NCBI GenBank assembly: GCA_002989075.1
Contig: PSQN01000017.1
Location: 1 to 64,000, forward strand
Origin: Arthonia radiata
Lineage: Eukaryota > Ascomycota > Arthoniomycetes > Arthoniales > Arthoniaceae
Length of the DNA stretch: 64,000 nt
Direction: 5' to 3'
Shown here: positions 1 to 11,672 of the stretch, piece by piece
Layout of the letters: every line of letters starts with the position of its first letter
Numbering within the stretch: the stretch's first letter is position 1
Program-made: the position numbers and the translations under genes
The notes under the pieces: generated by a model
Database searches by the model: none
Told to the model about the DNA's origin: nothing
Seen by the model: only the letters and a program-made list of their open reading frames with translations

Positions 1-101
1 CCTAACCCTAACCCTAACCCTAACCCTAACCCTAACCCTAACCCTAACCCTAACCCTAACCCTAACCCTAACCCTAACCCTAACCCTAACCCTAACCCTA
101 A
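1..101. repeat. Telomere repeat array (CCCTAA)n
   Basis: About 17 uninterrupted copies of CCCTAA begin at the first base and stop near 101. This is the C-rich strand of a TTAGGG telomere reading inward, so base 1 is at or very near a chromosome end. The TTAGGG type is standard for filamentous ascomycetes and differs from the irregular repeats of budding yeasts. Confidence 0.98.
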
Positions 102-549
102 AAGAAGCAATACGTTAAATCTACTCGAGCCCGCCCTTCGCCTGTCTACTGGACAAATTTGCATTGTTGTTTGTCGCTTATATACGAATTGCGGTGCGTG
201 CGGCGGGTCGAATTAGCCAATTAGCGCTTAAATAAGAGCGTAACTCTTAGTATGCTAATACTGTATTAGACAGTGTTTGCTCTGTATTTAAGCCGTATAC
301 GAGTACTAAGAGCTAATATTTGGGCAATATATTGCGTATAGTATGCAATATTGTTTATATTAATTTGAGCTCAGATAACGTCTGCTAGGGAGATCTATTT
401 AGTGTGTTGCTTGGAGATAGGAGAATTTAATAGGGTCTACCAAGCCGGCGCCCTAGCGTGCGACTAATTAGCGTGCAAATAACACCGTGACTCCGCCCTA
501 TCTCTCTCTACGCCGCATAGAACCCTAATCCCAGAGCTAGTAGAGGTAG
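102..549. repeat. Telomere-associated sequence, terminal copy
   Basis: This ~450-bp non-coding block directly abuts the telomere. It recurs in the same orientation at 11226-11672 with mostly C/T and G/A differences. Both copies share the segments AGCGCTTAAATAAGAGCG and GCCGGCGCCCTAGCG and end at the same place (around GAGGTA / AAGGTA); after that the two sequences differ completely. No open frame of note is seen. It behaves like a subtelomeric repeat. Confidence 0.8.
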
Positions 550-964
550 CAAAGAATTTATCGGTATCCTTGCGCCTACTCTTTATTGGGGTAAATAAGA
601 AATCGTTAAAGTAGTACTTAACCTACTTATAGGCATCTCTATCTATATAAAAGGTAGTAAATAGAACTATAGTAGTATCGTTTAGAAACTAGTCTTTATA
701 AGTTTTAAAGTATATAGCTAGGCGTATTAAAAATAAAGTAACTTCGAAACGTTTACTTAAGAAGCTTTTTTCTATCTTAGTATTAACGTTCAATATCTTA
801 CTTGTATTAGCTATTCTATTAGCTAATCTGTCCGTAGCGTTGCGGCTATTGGGTACTTGTTGGAAATTAATCAACTAGCTGGTTAGCTAGAACCCTTAGG
901 GGCCTAGAGTATCGGATAGGTCCTACCAGCTGTCTCGGCTTAGAATAGAACAAGCCTTTTACCT

Positions 965-1221
965 TGTAAGAGTACTAAGCTAGAGTTGCTACTATTCTTC
1001 TATAAACAAGACTTACGATAAGGAACAACTATCTACAAGCGCTGCGCGCTCTCTAAATATCCAGGCTCGAGGTAAGAGTGCTCGATTGGGCCTAGCGCGT
1101 ACACCTCTGTAGCCAATTATAATTTACCGCGTTGAGACTAGCGCGGCGTAGAAAATATTAGTGCGGGCCTAAGCTTTCCGTTTCGACTCTGTTTCGACTT
1201 ATTTAGCTTATAATCCTTATA
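965..1221 (-). repeat. 3' LTR of the nested Gypsy element
   Basis: This 257-bp terminal repeat is near-identical to 6698-6954, with mostly transition differences. It starts TGTAAGAGTACTAAGC and is preceded by TACCT. The adjacent minus-strand polypurine tract marks it as the 3' LTR. Confidence 0.88.
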
Positions 1222-4200
1222 TTACCCCCCCCTTCTCTTAGTTCGGCGAGCACCTGCGAGCGGCTGTAATTTTTAAGGTTCTAGCTTCGTTGGATATCGA
1301 TTGTAAAAGTCGGATTTCTTCTTTATAGCCTTATTGAGATTCTACTACGGCTGCTATATAGATGCGTTGTAACTAGTCCATTTTATAAGATATTTAAGAC
1401 GGCGCTATTGATATTGAGAGTCCTTAATTAATTAAATCTTATATTTAGAAACACTATCTAATACAACGTTAATAGGTTCGAGTTCTAATGAAAGCTAACT
1501 AGAGAAAGAATTGTCCGATGCCGGGTAGATTTATTTAATATAGAACGTATTATCGATCTTAGTTCCTAGTAGTAGCTAAAGTTTAACATTAAGCGGGCTA
1601 AGTACTTACGTAATCTAGAAGGGGCCTTCCTATAGATAGTCGAGCTTTTCGGTAGGACGCTCTCTACGTAGGTTCTAAACATCTAAGAAGACTATATCGC
1701 TTACCTTGTATACTAGAGCTAGTTAGCGATGTCGGTTAGTATACTCTATTTAGTAGGCCTAAGCAAACTTAATAGCTTTCTTACAGTCTTCGTGTACTTT
1801 CTTTATATCTCTTATAAACTAGGAAGTATTACGGAGTTCTGTAGTTTGTGTCTCTAGGGTTTCAAGGAAGCGAGGGTAGTAACCGAGTATAGCGAAGTAA
1901 GGGGTGTATCTAGTGCTAGCATTAACGTAGTTGTTAATACAGAACTCAGCGATAGAAAGGTAACGGACCTAGTTGTCTTGCTAATTGTTAATATAGTAAC
2001 GTAGATATTGTCCTAGAACCTTATTTACTCTCTTAGTCTAGCTATCTGTCTCTAAATAGTATGCTGTTAACAACTTATGCTTAATGCTAAGAGATTCACA
2101 GAGTTGTTTCTAGAAGTTCGCTAGGAAGGTCCTTCCTTAGTCCGACGTTAAGGAGTCTAGGAGCCCTACTAAGCGGAAGACATAATTTATAAACGCTTTG
2201 GCTATAGAGAAGGAGCCTATGTCTATTATTAATATAAAGAAGACTCTCTTAGTTAGTCTATCTACCACCTATAGGATCTATTTGTATATCTATCCTCTAT
2301 AGATACTCTTCTAGAATAAGCCGATAAAGTTGAGGGTTAGATAGCGGAACGCATTCTAGGATACTAGAAGGGGGTACAGGAGTTTAGATAGCTTTACTGT
2401 TGAGAAGTTGTTGCGGGTATACTAAACATAGCCTTTATAGTAACGGTAAGTGTTCTTATACATTAAGGGCCAAAAGTAGCTTCTCCTAAGCAATCTAAAG
2501 AGAGCTATATCTCCTCTAGAACCGTAAATCGGGGCGTTATAGTATAGCTAAAGTAACTCAACACGGATTAGCTTAGAGACGTAGTACTTATTATAGTAGG
2601 TAAAGCCGTTCTCCGTTAAGGCATACTAGACTAGTTTAAAGACTATATTACTCCAATGGCCGTCTCGTAGGGCTTTCCTGATTCTCTGAGTTGTTTTGTT
2701 ACTTTAGTATGTCTCTTTCTACGGGAGCAATTCTCCGATTAAGGATTAATTTGAATCCGACTCGGGTAGAGTATTAACTAGACGGAGGATCTAGTAGGGC
2801 TTAATTACTTGCTGCTAGCGGTGGCGGATACGTTCGTCTTGGTCCAACTAGAGCCGGTCGGCTAAGATCCGGGTAAGTACGTCTAGCTTTGTGTTCTTTA
2901 CTCTGGAACGGTAGTCGATCTTAAAGTTAAAGTTTGATAGGAACTTACTTTAGCGCGCCTAACGGGAATTAAGCTGCTTCGTTGTCGTAAAGTACTTAAG
3001 ATTCTTATAGTTAGTAACTACACGAATCGGTGTCTCTACCGATTAAAGCTCGTAGTTCCATTCTTCGAAAGCCTGAACGATAGCGAGAAGCTCTTTGTTA
3101 TAGATCTCGTAGTTATACTAAGCTAGGATTATCTTGCGAGACATAAAGGCTACTAATCGAAGTACTCCTTTCTTATTATACTGAGAGAATACTACGGCCG
3201 TTACATGGTCCAATAAGTCTGTCTCAATAACTGTTTCTGCCGAGGGGTTAAAGTAGGCAAGGAAACCTCTTTCTCTAAAACGTTGCTTAATCCGGACGAA
3301 TGCGGCCTAGTACTCTTCTATCTAGCTAAAGGTCTTATTTTTCTTCATAAGGTCGGTAAGTAGGCGGGCGATCTTTAAGAACTTAAAAATAAATCGTCGG
3401 TAAAAGTTCGCGAAGCCGAGGAAACATTGAACGTCCTTTACGTTGCGCGGAGAGGACTAGCTAAGGACTGCTTCTATCTTCTAAGGGTCTATTCTAATAC
3501 CGTCGGTGCTAATAATAAGGCCTAGGTACTTTACCTCTTAAGTCTTAAACTCGTATTTACTAATATCTATCTGAAGACCGAATTCGCGGAGGCGGGCTAA
3601 TACTTTTCGAACGTATTCTCGGTGTTCCTTAAGAGTGTTGCTGTAAATAAGTATATTATCTATGTACGCCGTATAGTGCTAATCTAGCATTTCTCGTAGA
3701 GCGTCGTTGATATATACTTAAAACGAGGCTGGTTCGTTATACAGGCCGAACGGAAGAACGTTAAACTCAAAGAGTCTATAGCGAGTATAGAAGGCTGTTT
3801 TCTACTTATTACCTTCCTTAATACGAAGCTTGTTGAAGGCTAATATAATGTCTAGCTTCGTGTAGTACTTAGCCTGTAACAGGCGGTCTAGAGTTTTAGA
3901 GATTAGCGGGAGCGGGTAACTGTTCTTAACTATAACTAAGTTAAGTCCTCGATAATCTATATAGAAGCGGAGGTCTCTATTAGCTTTCTTAATGAAGAGG
4001 ACGGGCGCAGCGGCTGGTAAGCGAGATAATTGAATAAAGCCGTTAGACGGATTCTTTTTGAGATAGCTTTAGAGAGCAGTAAGTTGTTCCCTGTTTATTA
4101 AGTATATCTTCTTACTTAGTAGCTCTGTACCGGGATGCAGGTCAATAGCGTAGTCTTTTCCTAAGCGTCTAGGCGGAAGCGTGTTGGTAAGTTTTCGGTC

Positions 4201-6361
4201 GAAGACGTCTAAGTACTCTCGATACTGTGGCGGGAGGTATTCTTAAGGATCGACATCTTTAGGTACCACTATAGCTACATTTCTTATACGTATAGTTCTT
4301 AACTAACGAGGCTGAGGGTCTAGTTTAAAAGCTTAGTCTAAGGATCTTATACTAAGAGAAAAGAACTTAGAGCCTTTTATACGGGCTAATTAGTAAAATC
4401 TGATTCCTTTTAACTAAACAGGGTCCTTAAGTTCGGTACAACGAGTCTTAGGTTCTAGACGACGGTTCTATGGCTTAGGGGGGGAAGGCGGTTCCTTCTA
4501 GTAATAGAGTACTGTAGTCTTAAACTCGCAGTATCCTTGCTAAATATAGTGTTCTCTAAAGGTAATCTCGTTGTTCTTGAAAGACGGGCGAAGCTAATGT
4601 TTCTCTATCTAAGGTAGACCGAGAACAAGAGGTTACTTAGCATCGAGAATTATATATACCGCGAGAGTTTCCTTGTGCCTACCTATACTAAGAGGAAGCA
4701 TAGCAGTATAAGTAACGCGAGAGGATACCTTATCGTTGAAGGTAATAATATTAATAGGCTTAGGCAGGGAACAGATAACGGAGTGTATTGATTACGTAAG
4801 AGAAGAGTCGATAAAAGCTATATCGAAAGTACTAGTATTGAGCAGAGCTTTAATTAATTTACTATTTATTAAGGAGTCTACGAATATATATTAGTTTGCG
4901 TTAAGATTCTGTTAGTACTCTAGACTAATGTTTTTAACGAGTCTTTTAAACTCTTTCTCTTGTTCCGGTCTCTAACGGCGACTTCGGCCAGAGACTACTC
5001 TTTTAACTAATCCTAATACTCGGAGGCTAGGGCGACTAAGAGCTAAGGCGGATATTTCTGACCGGGGGACTCTAACAGGGACTAAGCTCTAAAGAGGCGG
5101 TTCTAGCGCTAAAGGTTAAGAGGGCACTAAGTACGGTAGTATCTAGTCTAGCTACAGGCAAGGCAGGCGTTTTAAGAGATACGAGCTTAACGGGCTTAAT
5201 CGGTGAGCTTACTATCTGGGCCTCGCTCGTAAAAAGTAGCTTCCTTATCTACGTCTATACGTAAGGTATTCGGAGCGGTAGACGGAGGCGCTTAGAACGG
5301 GCAAAGCGGCAGAGACGTAAAGACCAACGAAGGTGCTAACGGAGGACTAAACGGCGAAGAACGAAACGGATGAGATTCTGAGCTAAATTAGGGTAAGTTC
5401 TAAGTCTAATTCTGAATCCGGGTTGACTGGTTCTGGTTCTAGTTCGAGGCATAGGCTTTCTTAATTTCGCGCTCTTGCTAGACTATAACATCCTTCTTTC
5501 GGTAGAACGTAATATAGCCGTAATATGTGTCGGGGAGATCTGCTACTATGCGTAGGGACCGAAGTTCTTTACTAACTGCTCTATCGAGGATAGATATTAA
5601 GAACTAACGCTAATCTATAAACTAAGACGATCCGGCAGTTTCTTTAAACTCGCGGATAAAGGTACTGAAAGGGGTATTCTTTTGATAGAGCTTATAGAGT
5701 TAGATATTTGCTTTCTCTCTACGACTGGGGTTATTAAAATAGTAGGCGAGCTTTTCCTAGAACTAAGACATCGAGGTAATAACGAGTTCGGCGGAGGTAT
5801 CGTTGTAGTTTAGGAATTCGTACGATATACGGCGGGCGGTATCGTTTGTAAGACAGGAATAGGCGTATGCTACCTAATCCGCTTCTGCTCGGAAGTGGTC
5901 TACATTGGCTTAGAGTTTATTTATTATACGGGCTCGAAAGACTTTAAGGTTCTCTAGAGTACTATCGTACTGGTCTAAACCTAGGACTTTAGCTAAACGG
6001 CTAGGAGACTGACGGGTACTAAGACTCTAGAGGGCTTAAATAAGGGCTAAAGTATCTAGAGAAGGCTGTTAGTTCTATTGTGCGCCTACTCCTTTCTAAG
6101 CGGCTGCCTGATTTAAACGGGCAATTCCTAACTAAAGGACTAAGAAGGCATAAGAGAGGTGCGTTTATACCGCACGGACAAAGATAGCTTGGTTATTAAG
6201 GTATTCTGGGGTTTACTAATCTAAAGGCAAAAGACTGAAAGAACTAGATGCTAAGGACGGGTCGTTACCTTGTTTTGTTATACTGAATTCTAGCTAAGGC
6301 AATGGGATTTGGGTTGTTGGTTAGGTAACTAAAGACTGACTAAAGACGGACTAGGGACGGA

Positions 6362-6560
6362 GGCGTGAGACTGAGTTAATAATCTCCTGACGGACGATCT
6401 TCCTGAGACTAAGGCGTGAGACTAAGTTAATAATCTCCTAACGGACGATCTTCCTAAGACTAAGGCGTGAGACTAAGTTAATGATCTCCTAACGGACGAT
6501 CTTCCTGAGACTGAGGCGTGAGACTGAGTTAATAATCTCCTGACGGACGATCTTCCTGAA
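6362..6560. repeat. Four tandem copies of a 51-bp unit in the Gypsy 5' internal region
   Basis: Units begin at 6362, 6413, 6464 and 6515, each with GGCGTGAGACT and GACGGACGATCTTCCT; the last is slightly short. The spacing is exactly 51 bp, a multiple of three. The array lies just inside the 5' LTR of the minus-strand element, in the leader or the start of gag. Confidence 0.9.
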
Positions 6561-6697
6561 GGTCTAGTTGTTCTGTAAGATGCTCGGCAACGACGGCGCG
6601 TTCCTATACTCGAGACTGACTGAATCCTAAAACTAAAGCTAACACAAAGACTGTGTTTAAATTGGCGGTAATAATAAAGAGAGACGATCGTAAGTAA

Positions 6698-6954
6698 TAT
6701 AAGAGTACTAAGCTAGAGTTGCTACTATTCTTCTATAAACAAGACTTGCGATAAGAAATAACTATCTACGAGCGCTGCGCGCTCTCTAAATATCTAGGCT
6801 CGAGGTAAGAGTACTCGATTGGGTCTAGCGCGTGTACCTCTATAATTAATTATAATTTACCGCGTTGAGACTAGCGCGGCGTGGGAAATATTAGCGTAGG
6901 CCTGAGCTTTCCGTTCCGACTCCGTTCCAACTTATCTGGCTTGTAATCCTTATA
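6698..6954 (-). repeat. 5' LTR of the nested Gypsy element
   Basis: Partner of 965-1221, with the same 257-bp length. It is followed at 6955-6959 by the TACCT target duplication. Confidence 0.88.
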
Positions 6955-7420
6955 TACCTAAAGGGTCGGGCCTAGTAACCCGGACCTAGGACAAAAAGGA
7001 GCATTATACGACCCGTCTTAGACAGCTGGCCTATAGTCTAAGACAACACAGAATAAACTTAGAGACTAACAGTTTTAGATAGACGGAATTACTGTCTTAT
7101 ACGGTAAGTTACGGGTTATCTGACCCCTATTAAAAGAATAGATATCTAGTAAGTTCTATACGGGCTGCTAGACTTAGATATATAAGCTAGGATCTCTCTA
7201 GAGAATTCTAGCTAATAAGACAGACAATATAACAATAGCTTCTCCTTGCTACTAAGTATTGTACCTGTACCAAGTCTAAGTATTGTACTAGTCTTAAGCT
7301 GGTCTCGTCTTTCTACTCTTTGTAGTAGTATCCTTCTTCTTCCCTGTACCTTTTTAACAGTACTAAAGTAGTAGATATAACTAATCTACTCTCTCTACTT
7401 TTATAGCGAGTCTATTAAAG

Positions 7421-7701
7421 TATAACGCCGGTCGCTAGAAGAACTAAACTAAAGCTTACTTGCCTTATATACTTATTAACCTTAATAGTAGGTATTTTGT
7501 GTGCTAGAGACTAAAAGACAGAAGAGATAAGATAGATTATAAAAGGTAAGAGGGGCTTAACTAGAGTAGATAAAAGATAAAGTACGTTACCTAAATATAG
7601 TTAAGAAACTTATATTTAAATATTAAGTTAATAGACTAAAGTTTATTCTAAGGTCGATTATTAGTTTAACTATATAGTCTAAGGTATAAAGGTATGTTTC
7701 C
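7421..7701 (-). repeat. Partial LTR of the chromovirus family
   Basis: In reverse complement this matches the last ~281 bp of the 450-bp LTR of the element at 13152-20424 and is joined to that family's leader (7365-7420). It is therefore the 5' LTR remnant of the outer truncated copy. It stops at 7701, exactly where a second, complete LTR begins. Confidence 0.8.
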
Positions 7702-8347
7702 TATAACGCCGGTCGCTGGGAGGACCGAACTAAGGCTTACTTATCTTATATACTTATCGACCTTAATGGTAGGTGTCTTGTATGCTAGAGACTAAAAGGT
7801 AGGAGAGGCGAGATAGATTATAGAGGGTAAGAGGAGCTTAACTAAAGTAGATAGAAGGTAAAGTATGTTACCTAAATATAGTTAAGGAACTTATATTTAG
7901 ATATTAAGTTAATAGACTAAAGTCTATTCTAAGGTCAACTATTAGTTTAGCTATATAGTCTAAGGTACAAGAGAGGTCCTCTAAGGCCGCTGTAGCCGCT
8001 AGTGTTCTTGTAGGTAATCGCGGCTTTCTAGCCCAACGTATCCGCTTTGGCCGCTGTCGGTAAAAGAGGTCTTATTGGCTAAAGATACGCTAGTACCTAT
8101 TAGCGTCCTAGCAAGTAGTAGATATTAATGCTTGGGGGTTTGCTTAGCCGTTCTAGGCTTAGTGTTCGTAATATTTTTCTATATCCGACGGTTCTAATAA
8201 TCCCTTTGTCGCGTGGTTGGGATTCTATTGCAATATAGCGACGTTATTAACGTCGCTATATTGAAGTCGTTAGGTATACTATATAATGCTTTAATAAAGC
8301 TGGCTGCGCTTAGCTCTATACTAGCCTAATGTAGTAAGATTGTAATA
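7702..8347 (-). repeat. Complete LTR of the chromovirus family with ~205 bp extra
   Basis: The two ends match the 450-bp LTR of the 13152-20424 element in reverse complement, but this LTR is 646 bp. About 205 bp (roughly 7970-8175) has no counterpart in the other LTRs and is more GC-rich, with motifs such as CCGCTTTGGCCGCTGTCGG. It lies head-to-tail after the partial LTR 7421-7701. No matching target duplication is visible around it. Confidence 0.75.
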
Positions 8348-11225
8348 TATTAGCTCTATATAAAATCTAAAAGAGCTAGTAGTAAGCTATATTCTCTAGT
8401 ATAGGCTGCTTCTAGGTAATATCTATCGTATATAGTAAGTTTCAATAAATATAATACTCTTTATAGATATTAATATTGTACTAAGCTTTAAAGACTGACG
8501 CTCTAAGAACTCTAGCTAGTTGCTAAACGGTTGCTATAAAAGATTAGAGCAATTAAAGATAGTAAATGTAGTAAGAGCGATTTACAGCTTAAATTTTGTT
8601 TAAAGTTTACTTACTGTATACTAAGGTACGTAGCTATATATTCTTAAACGATAAGCTCTTGCTATTAATAGTAGTAAAGAGCTCTTTAGTTAGATTATAA
8701 TTTTAAATGTAGTATAGGCCGCTGATACGTAAAGATAATTGCTTAAGAAAGACGGCTCTAATAGATATAACGTTGCGAGTTAACTACTAATTAAACTACT
8801 ATATATAGTATAATAAGCTTAGCGCTTCTATATTAGCTTTATAATAAGGTATACGCTATAAGAGGTAAAAAACATTCTTTATAAATATAAAATAAGAGAT
8901 TTATAAAATGTCTTTAAAGGTTAAATTAACTTAGACCTTATTAAGGTTTATATATTTAAAATTAAACGTCTTATAGCTCTTAAACTAGTAAGGTATGTGT
9001 TGCATTAAGGAAAGTCGACCGATAGTAAAGCTTATAACTATATATAACGGTAATAAAGAAGATATTATAAAACTATTTATATTTAGAGATATACTCGCGG
9101 ATAGCGTTTATAAAACGATCGAAGAAGTTTGCTTACAGAGTAGAGCCAAGAAGATAGAAAAACAGATAGTAAAAGAGCTTCGTTATATATTAGTTCTTAC
9201 TGCCTGCTTATTTAAGCTATATAAGACAAGACTTATTATAGATATTGTTAAAATTAACTAAATAGTACTACAGTAGATAAAGGTATTAGCCTATAAGTAT
9301 AGATTAAAGTATATATAGTAGAATACTATTAACTTAAAGCTAATACTCTTTGTCGGTAGAGTAGTACATATTTTTAAATAGTTTTAAGTTTAGAAAAACG
9401 GCGATTGTATCGAATAATAAGTCTCTATAGCTTTAAAAAGTATAGACGTACTTAAACTTTTAAATGTCTATACGGCCGCTGTAAAGATATATATACTAAT
9501 TATTAGTTATAGTCTTGCTAAAGTATAAATAGTAGTAAATATTAATACTAGCTCGGTATATAGCAAGAAAGTAAAGCGTTAAGATAATATAATTAATATT
9601 CTATAACTACTGTATCTAATATAGTTTTAAAGGTTGTAAGTCTATAAATAATAGATCTCTATATATATTGTTGCTTACTACTATAAGCGTAGCTTACTAA
9701 TTAGTGTTATTAAGTATAATAGGCGGTAGAGCGTCTAAATCTTAAATTTTAGAGAAAAATAGCTAAAAGCTAGCTATAATATAGTTAAAAAAGTTAATTG
9801 CGCAATATATATTAAGTAGCGGCTTGTCTATATTTAGTGCTATAAACTTATAATTATAGCTAAAGAGGCAGAAGTTACACTAAAGCTGTTACTAAACTTA
9901 ATATAACTGCTCTAGTTATAGCATATTATTAACTCTCAACTAGACAAATAAAATGCTATAGTCGCTAACTACCGCTAAAAAGGACGGTATAGATAAATAA
10001 TAAGAAGATATAAAGATACTACTAAAAGCTTAGCTTAAAGTAAAAAACTAGAGCTATAAATATAATTTAGACTATTTGTATTCTAACTCTAAGGCGGGTT
10101 ATCTATATTCTAAAGATAATAGAGTATACTTATACGGTCGAAATAGTTAAGACTAATTGTAAACTAAAGACTATAGGCTTTATATATTGCTTTAAGAGCT
10201 ATTAAAGATACTAATATAAGTTAAGAGAGTAAGACTGTTATAGCTATCTAAAGAACCTTAAATAGTTTATTTGTTATTTAATACTATTTAATAAAGAAGA
10301 GTTAAGATAAATGCTTACTGTTGCTATAATATTATAAGGAAAGATATTGTATATAGACGTATTATAGAGCGTAACTAATTATTTTATTTAAAGTTAGTTT
10401 ATAGAGAAGATAGTTTATTGTATACTAAAAAGAAAGCGGGTAAAACTAATAATAGCCTAGTAAAAGTAGTAAAAGTAGAAGTATTATTAAATTAAAGGGT
10501 CTTACTATTACTATTATATTTATTATAGGCGCTTAAAGCTCTAGTCCGTTGTTTTTTAAATCTTTTTTATTGTATACTTGTAAGCTAAGAGCGATACTTA
10601 CTGAAAGCCAATAATAAGATTTATAGCTAATAATTAAGTACTTTAGCGATAGCGTCGACTTTAAATATAGATAAAGATATAACTATTAGAGACGCTAATT
10701 AAGAAGCTAGTTTAGTAATAGAAGGAGGTAATAATAGTAGATAAGACGCTGCTAATAGTATTAATGTAGCGGCTTTATTAGCTTTATAAGCTTAAGATTA
10801 TACTTAACGCTCTATCGCTAGTCGCTTTATATATGTAGTGCGCTCTTATAGTTATATTTCAGTTAAATACTTCTTTAGTTTACCTATAAAGCTCGCTATA
10901 GAAGTAAAAGTAGGCCTATATAGAGTAAAAATAGGTAATTTAGAACTAAAAAGAAAGAAGCAAAGGACGCGCGCGTTAAAGAAGAAGTTTTGCTTACTAG
11001 TAAGACTATAGTAGAGAAAGCCTTTCTATTAAAAAGTAGATACTAAAGGTTTTTATTAAGCAGTAAAAAGCCTACTTATAAATAAAGCTTAAAATAAGTA
11101 GTTAGCTTAATTAGCTAATTAGTACTTAAATATTAATATAACTCTTAGTATACTAGTAGCGCTTTAAACCGTCTTTCTTCTATACTATAGCTATCTAATT
11201 AAGCTTAGTATTTAAGCTTTAATAA
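8348..11225. other. RIP-degraded AT-rich block, origin unrecognised
   Basis: About 2.9 kb of TA-rich sequence poor in CA/TG dinucleotides, as expected after RIP. The only sizeable open frame is 8995-9261 (+), 88 residues, with a plausible charged composition (FRDILADSVYKTIEEVC is part of it) but no motif I recognise. Subtelomeres of related fungi often hold RecQ-type telomere-linked helicase genes, but I found no helicase motif here, so that identity is not claimed. A short diverged copy of part of the telomere-associated sequence lies at about 11107-11160. Confidence 0.6.
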
Positions 11226-11672
11226 GAGAAGCAATATATTAGATCTACTTAAGCCCGCTCTTTACCTATTTACTAGATAAATTTGTATTATTGTTTGTTG
11301 CTTATATATAAATTATAGTACGTACAGCGGATTAGATTAGCTAATTAGCGCTTAAATAAGAGCGTAACTCTTAGTATACTAGTACCGTACTAAATAGTAT
11401 TTACTCTATATTTAAGCCGTATACGAGTACTAAGAGCTAATATTTAAACAATATATTGCGTATAGTATATAATATTGCTTATATTAATTTAAGCTTAGAT
11501 AACGTCTACTAGAGAGGTCTATCTAGTATATTGCTTAGAGACAGAAGAATTTAATAGGGTCTGTTAAGCCGGCGCCCTAGCGTACGACCAATTAGCGTGC
11601 AAATAATACCGTAACTCCGCCTTATTCCTCTCTACGCCGTATAGAACTCTAACTCTAGAGCTAATAAAGGTA
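11226..11672. repeat. Telomere-associated sequence, internal copy
   Basis: Same orientation and extent as 102-549, with mostly transition differences. No telomere repeats precede it. It keeps the shared landmarks AGCGCTTAAATAAGAGCG and GCCGGCGCCCTAGCG. Its position suggests a former chromosome end or a subtelomeric duplication. Confidence 0.82.

Larger units (their letters stand above)
965..6954 (-). mobile_element. Complete-length Gypsy (Ty3-type) LTR retrotransposon, broken
   Basis: Two 257-bp LTRs (965-1221 and 6698-6954) are flanked by the 5-bp target duplication TACCT (960-964 and 6955-6959). A G-rich polypurine tract lies on the minus strand beside the left LTR (about 1225-1239), which fixes the orientation. 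Gypsy reverse transcriptase similarity is readable on the minus strand around 3600-4000, with integrase-like sequence toward the left and gag-like sequence around 5200-6600. It has many dozens of breaks and is a dead fossil. It is the youngest of the nested layers because it sits inside the solo LTR. Confidence 0.88.
858..7359. mobile_element. Solo LTR (~507 bp without its insert), split by a later element
   Basis: The left part is 858-964, starting TGTTGGAAATTAATC; the right part is 6960-7359, ending TTTTTAACA. The whole is flanked by the 5-bp duplication GTACT at 853-857 and 7360-7364, and is inserted in the leader of the outer Gypsy copy. Without the element at 965-6954 it is about 507 bp, begins TG and ends CA, and has no internal coding region, so it is a solo LTR. 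The TGTTGGAAAT start is common in Copia-type LTRs; that family call is tentative. Confidence 0.7.
549..8347 (-). mobile_element. Truncated outer Gypsy copy, interrupted by later insertions
   Basis: Bases 549-857 match, in reverse complement, the leader and gag start of the chromovirus at 13152-20424 (about 13660-13995 there). The matching leader resumes at 7365-7420 and runs into a reverse-complement LTR at 7421. The copy is truncated at 549 by the telomere-associated sequence and lacks the rest of gag and all of pol. It is split by a solo LTR (858-7359), which itself holds another element, so it is the oldest of the three layers. It is broken and RIP-degraded. Confidence 0.75.

Noticed and set aside
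8348-11225. Decayed telomere-linked RecQ helicase gene
   Set aside because: The location fits, but no helicase motif could be recognised in any frame, so the identity is not claimed.
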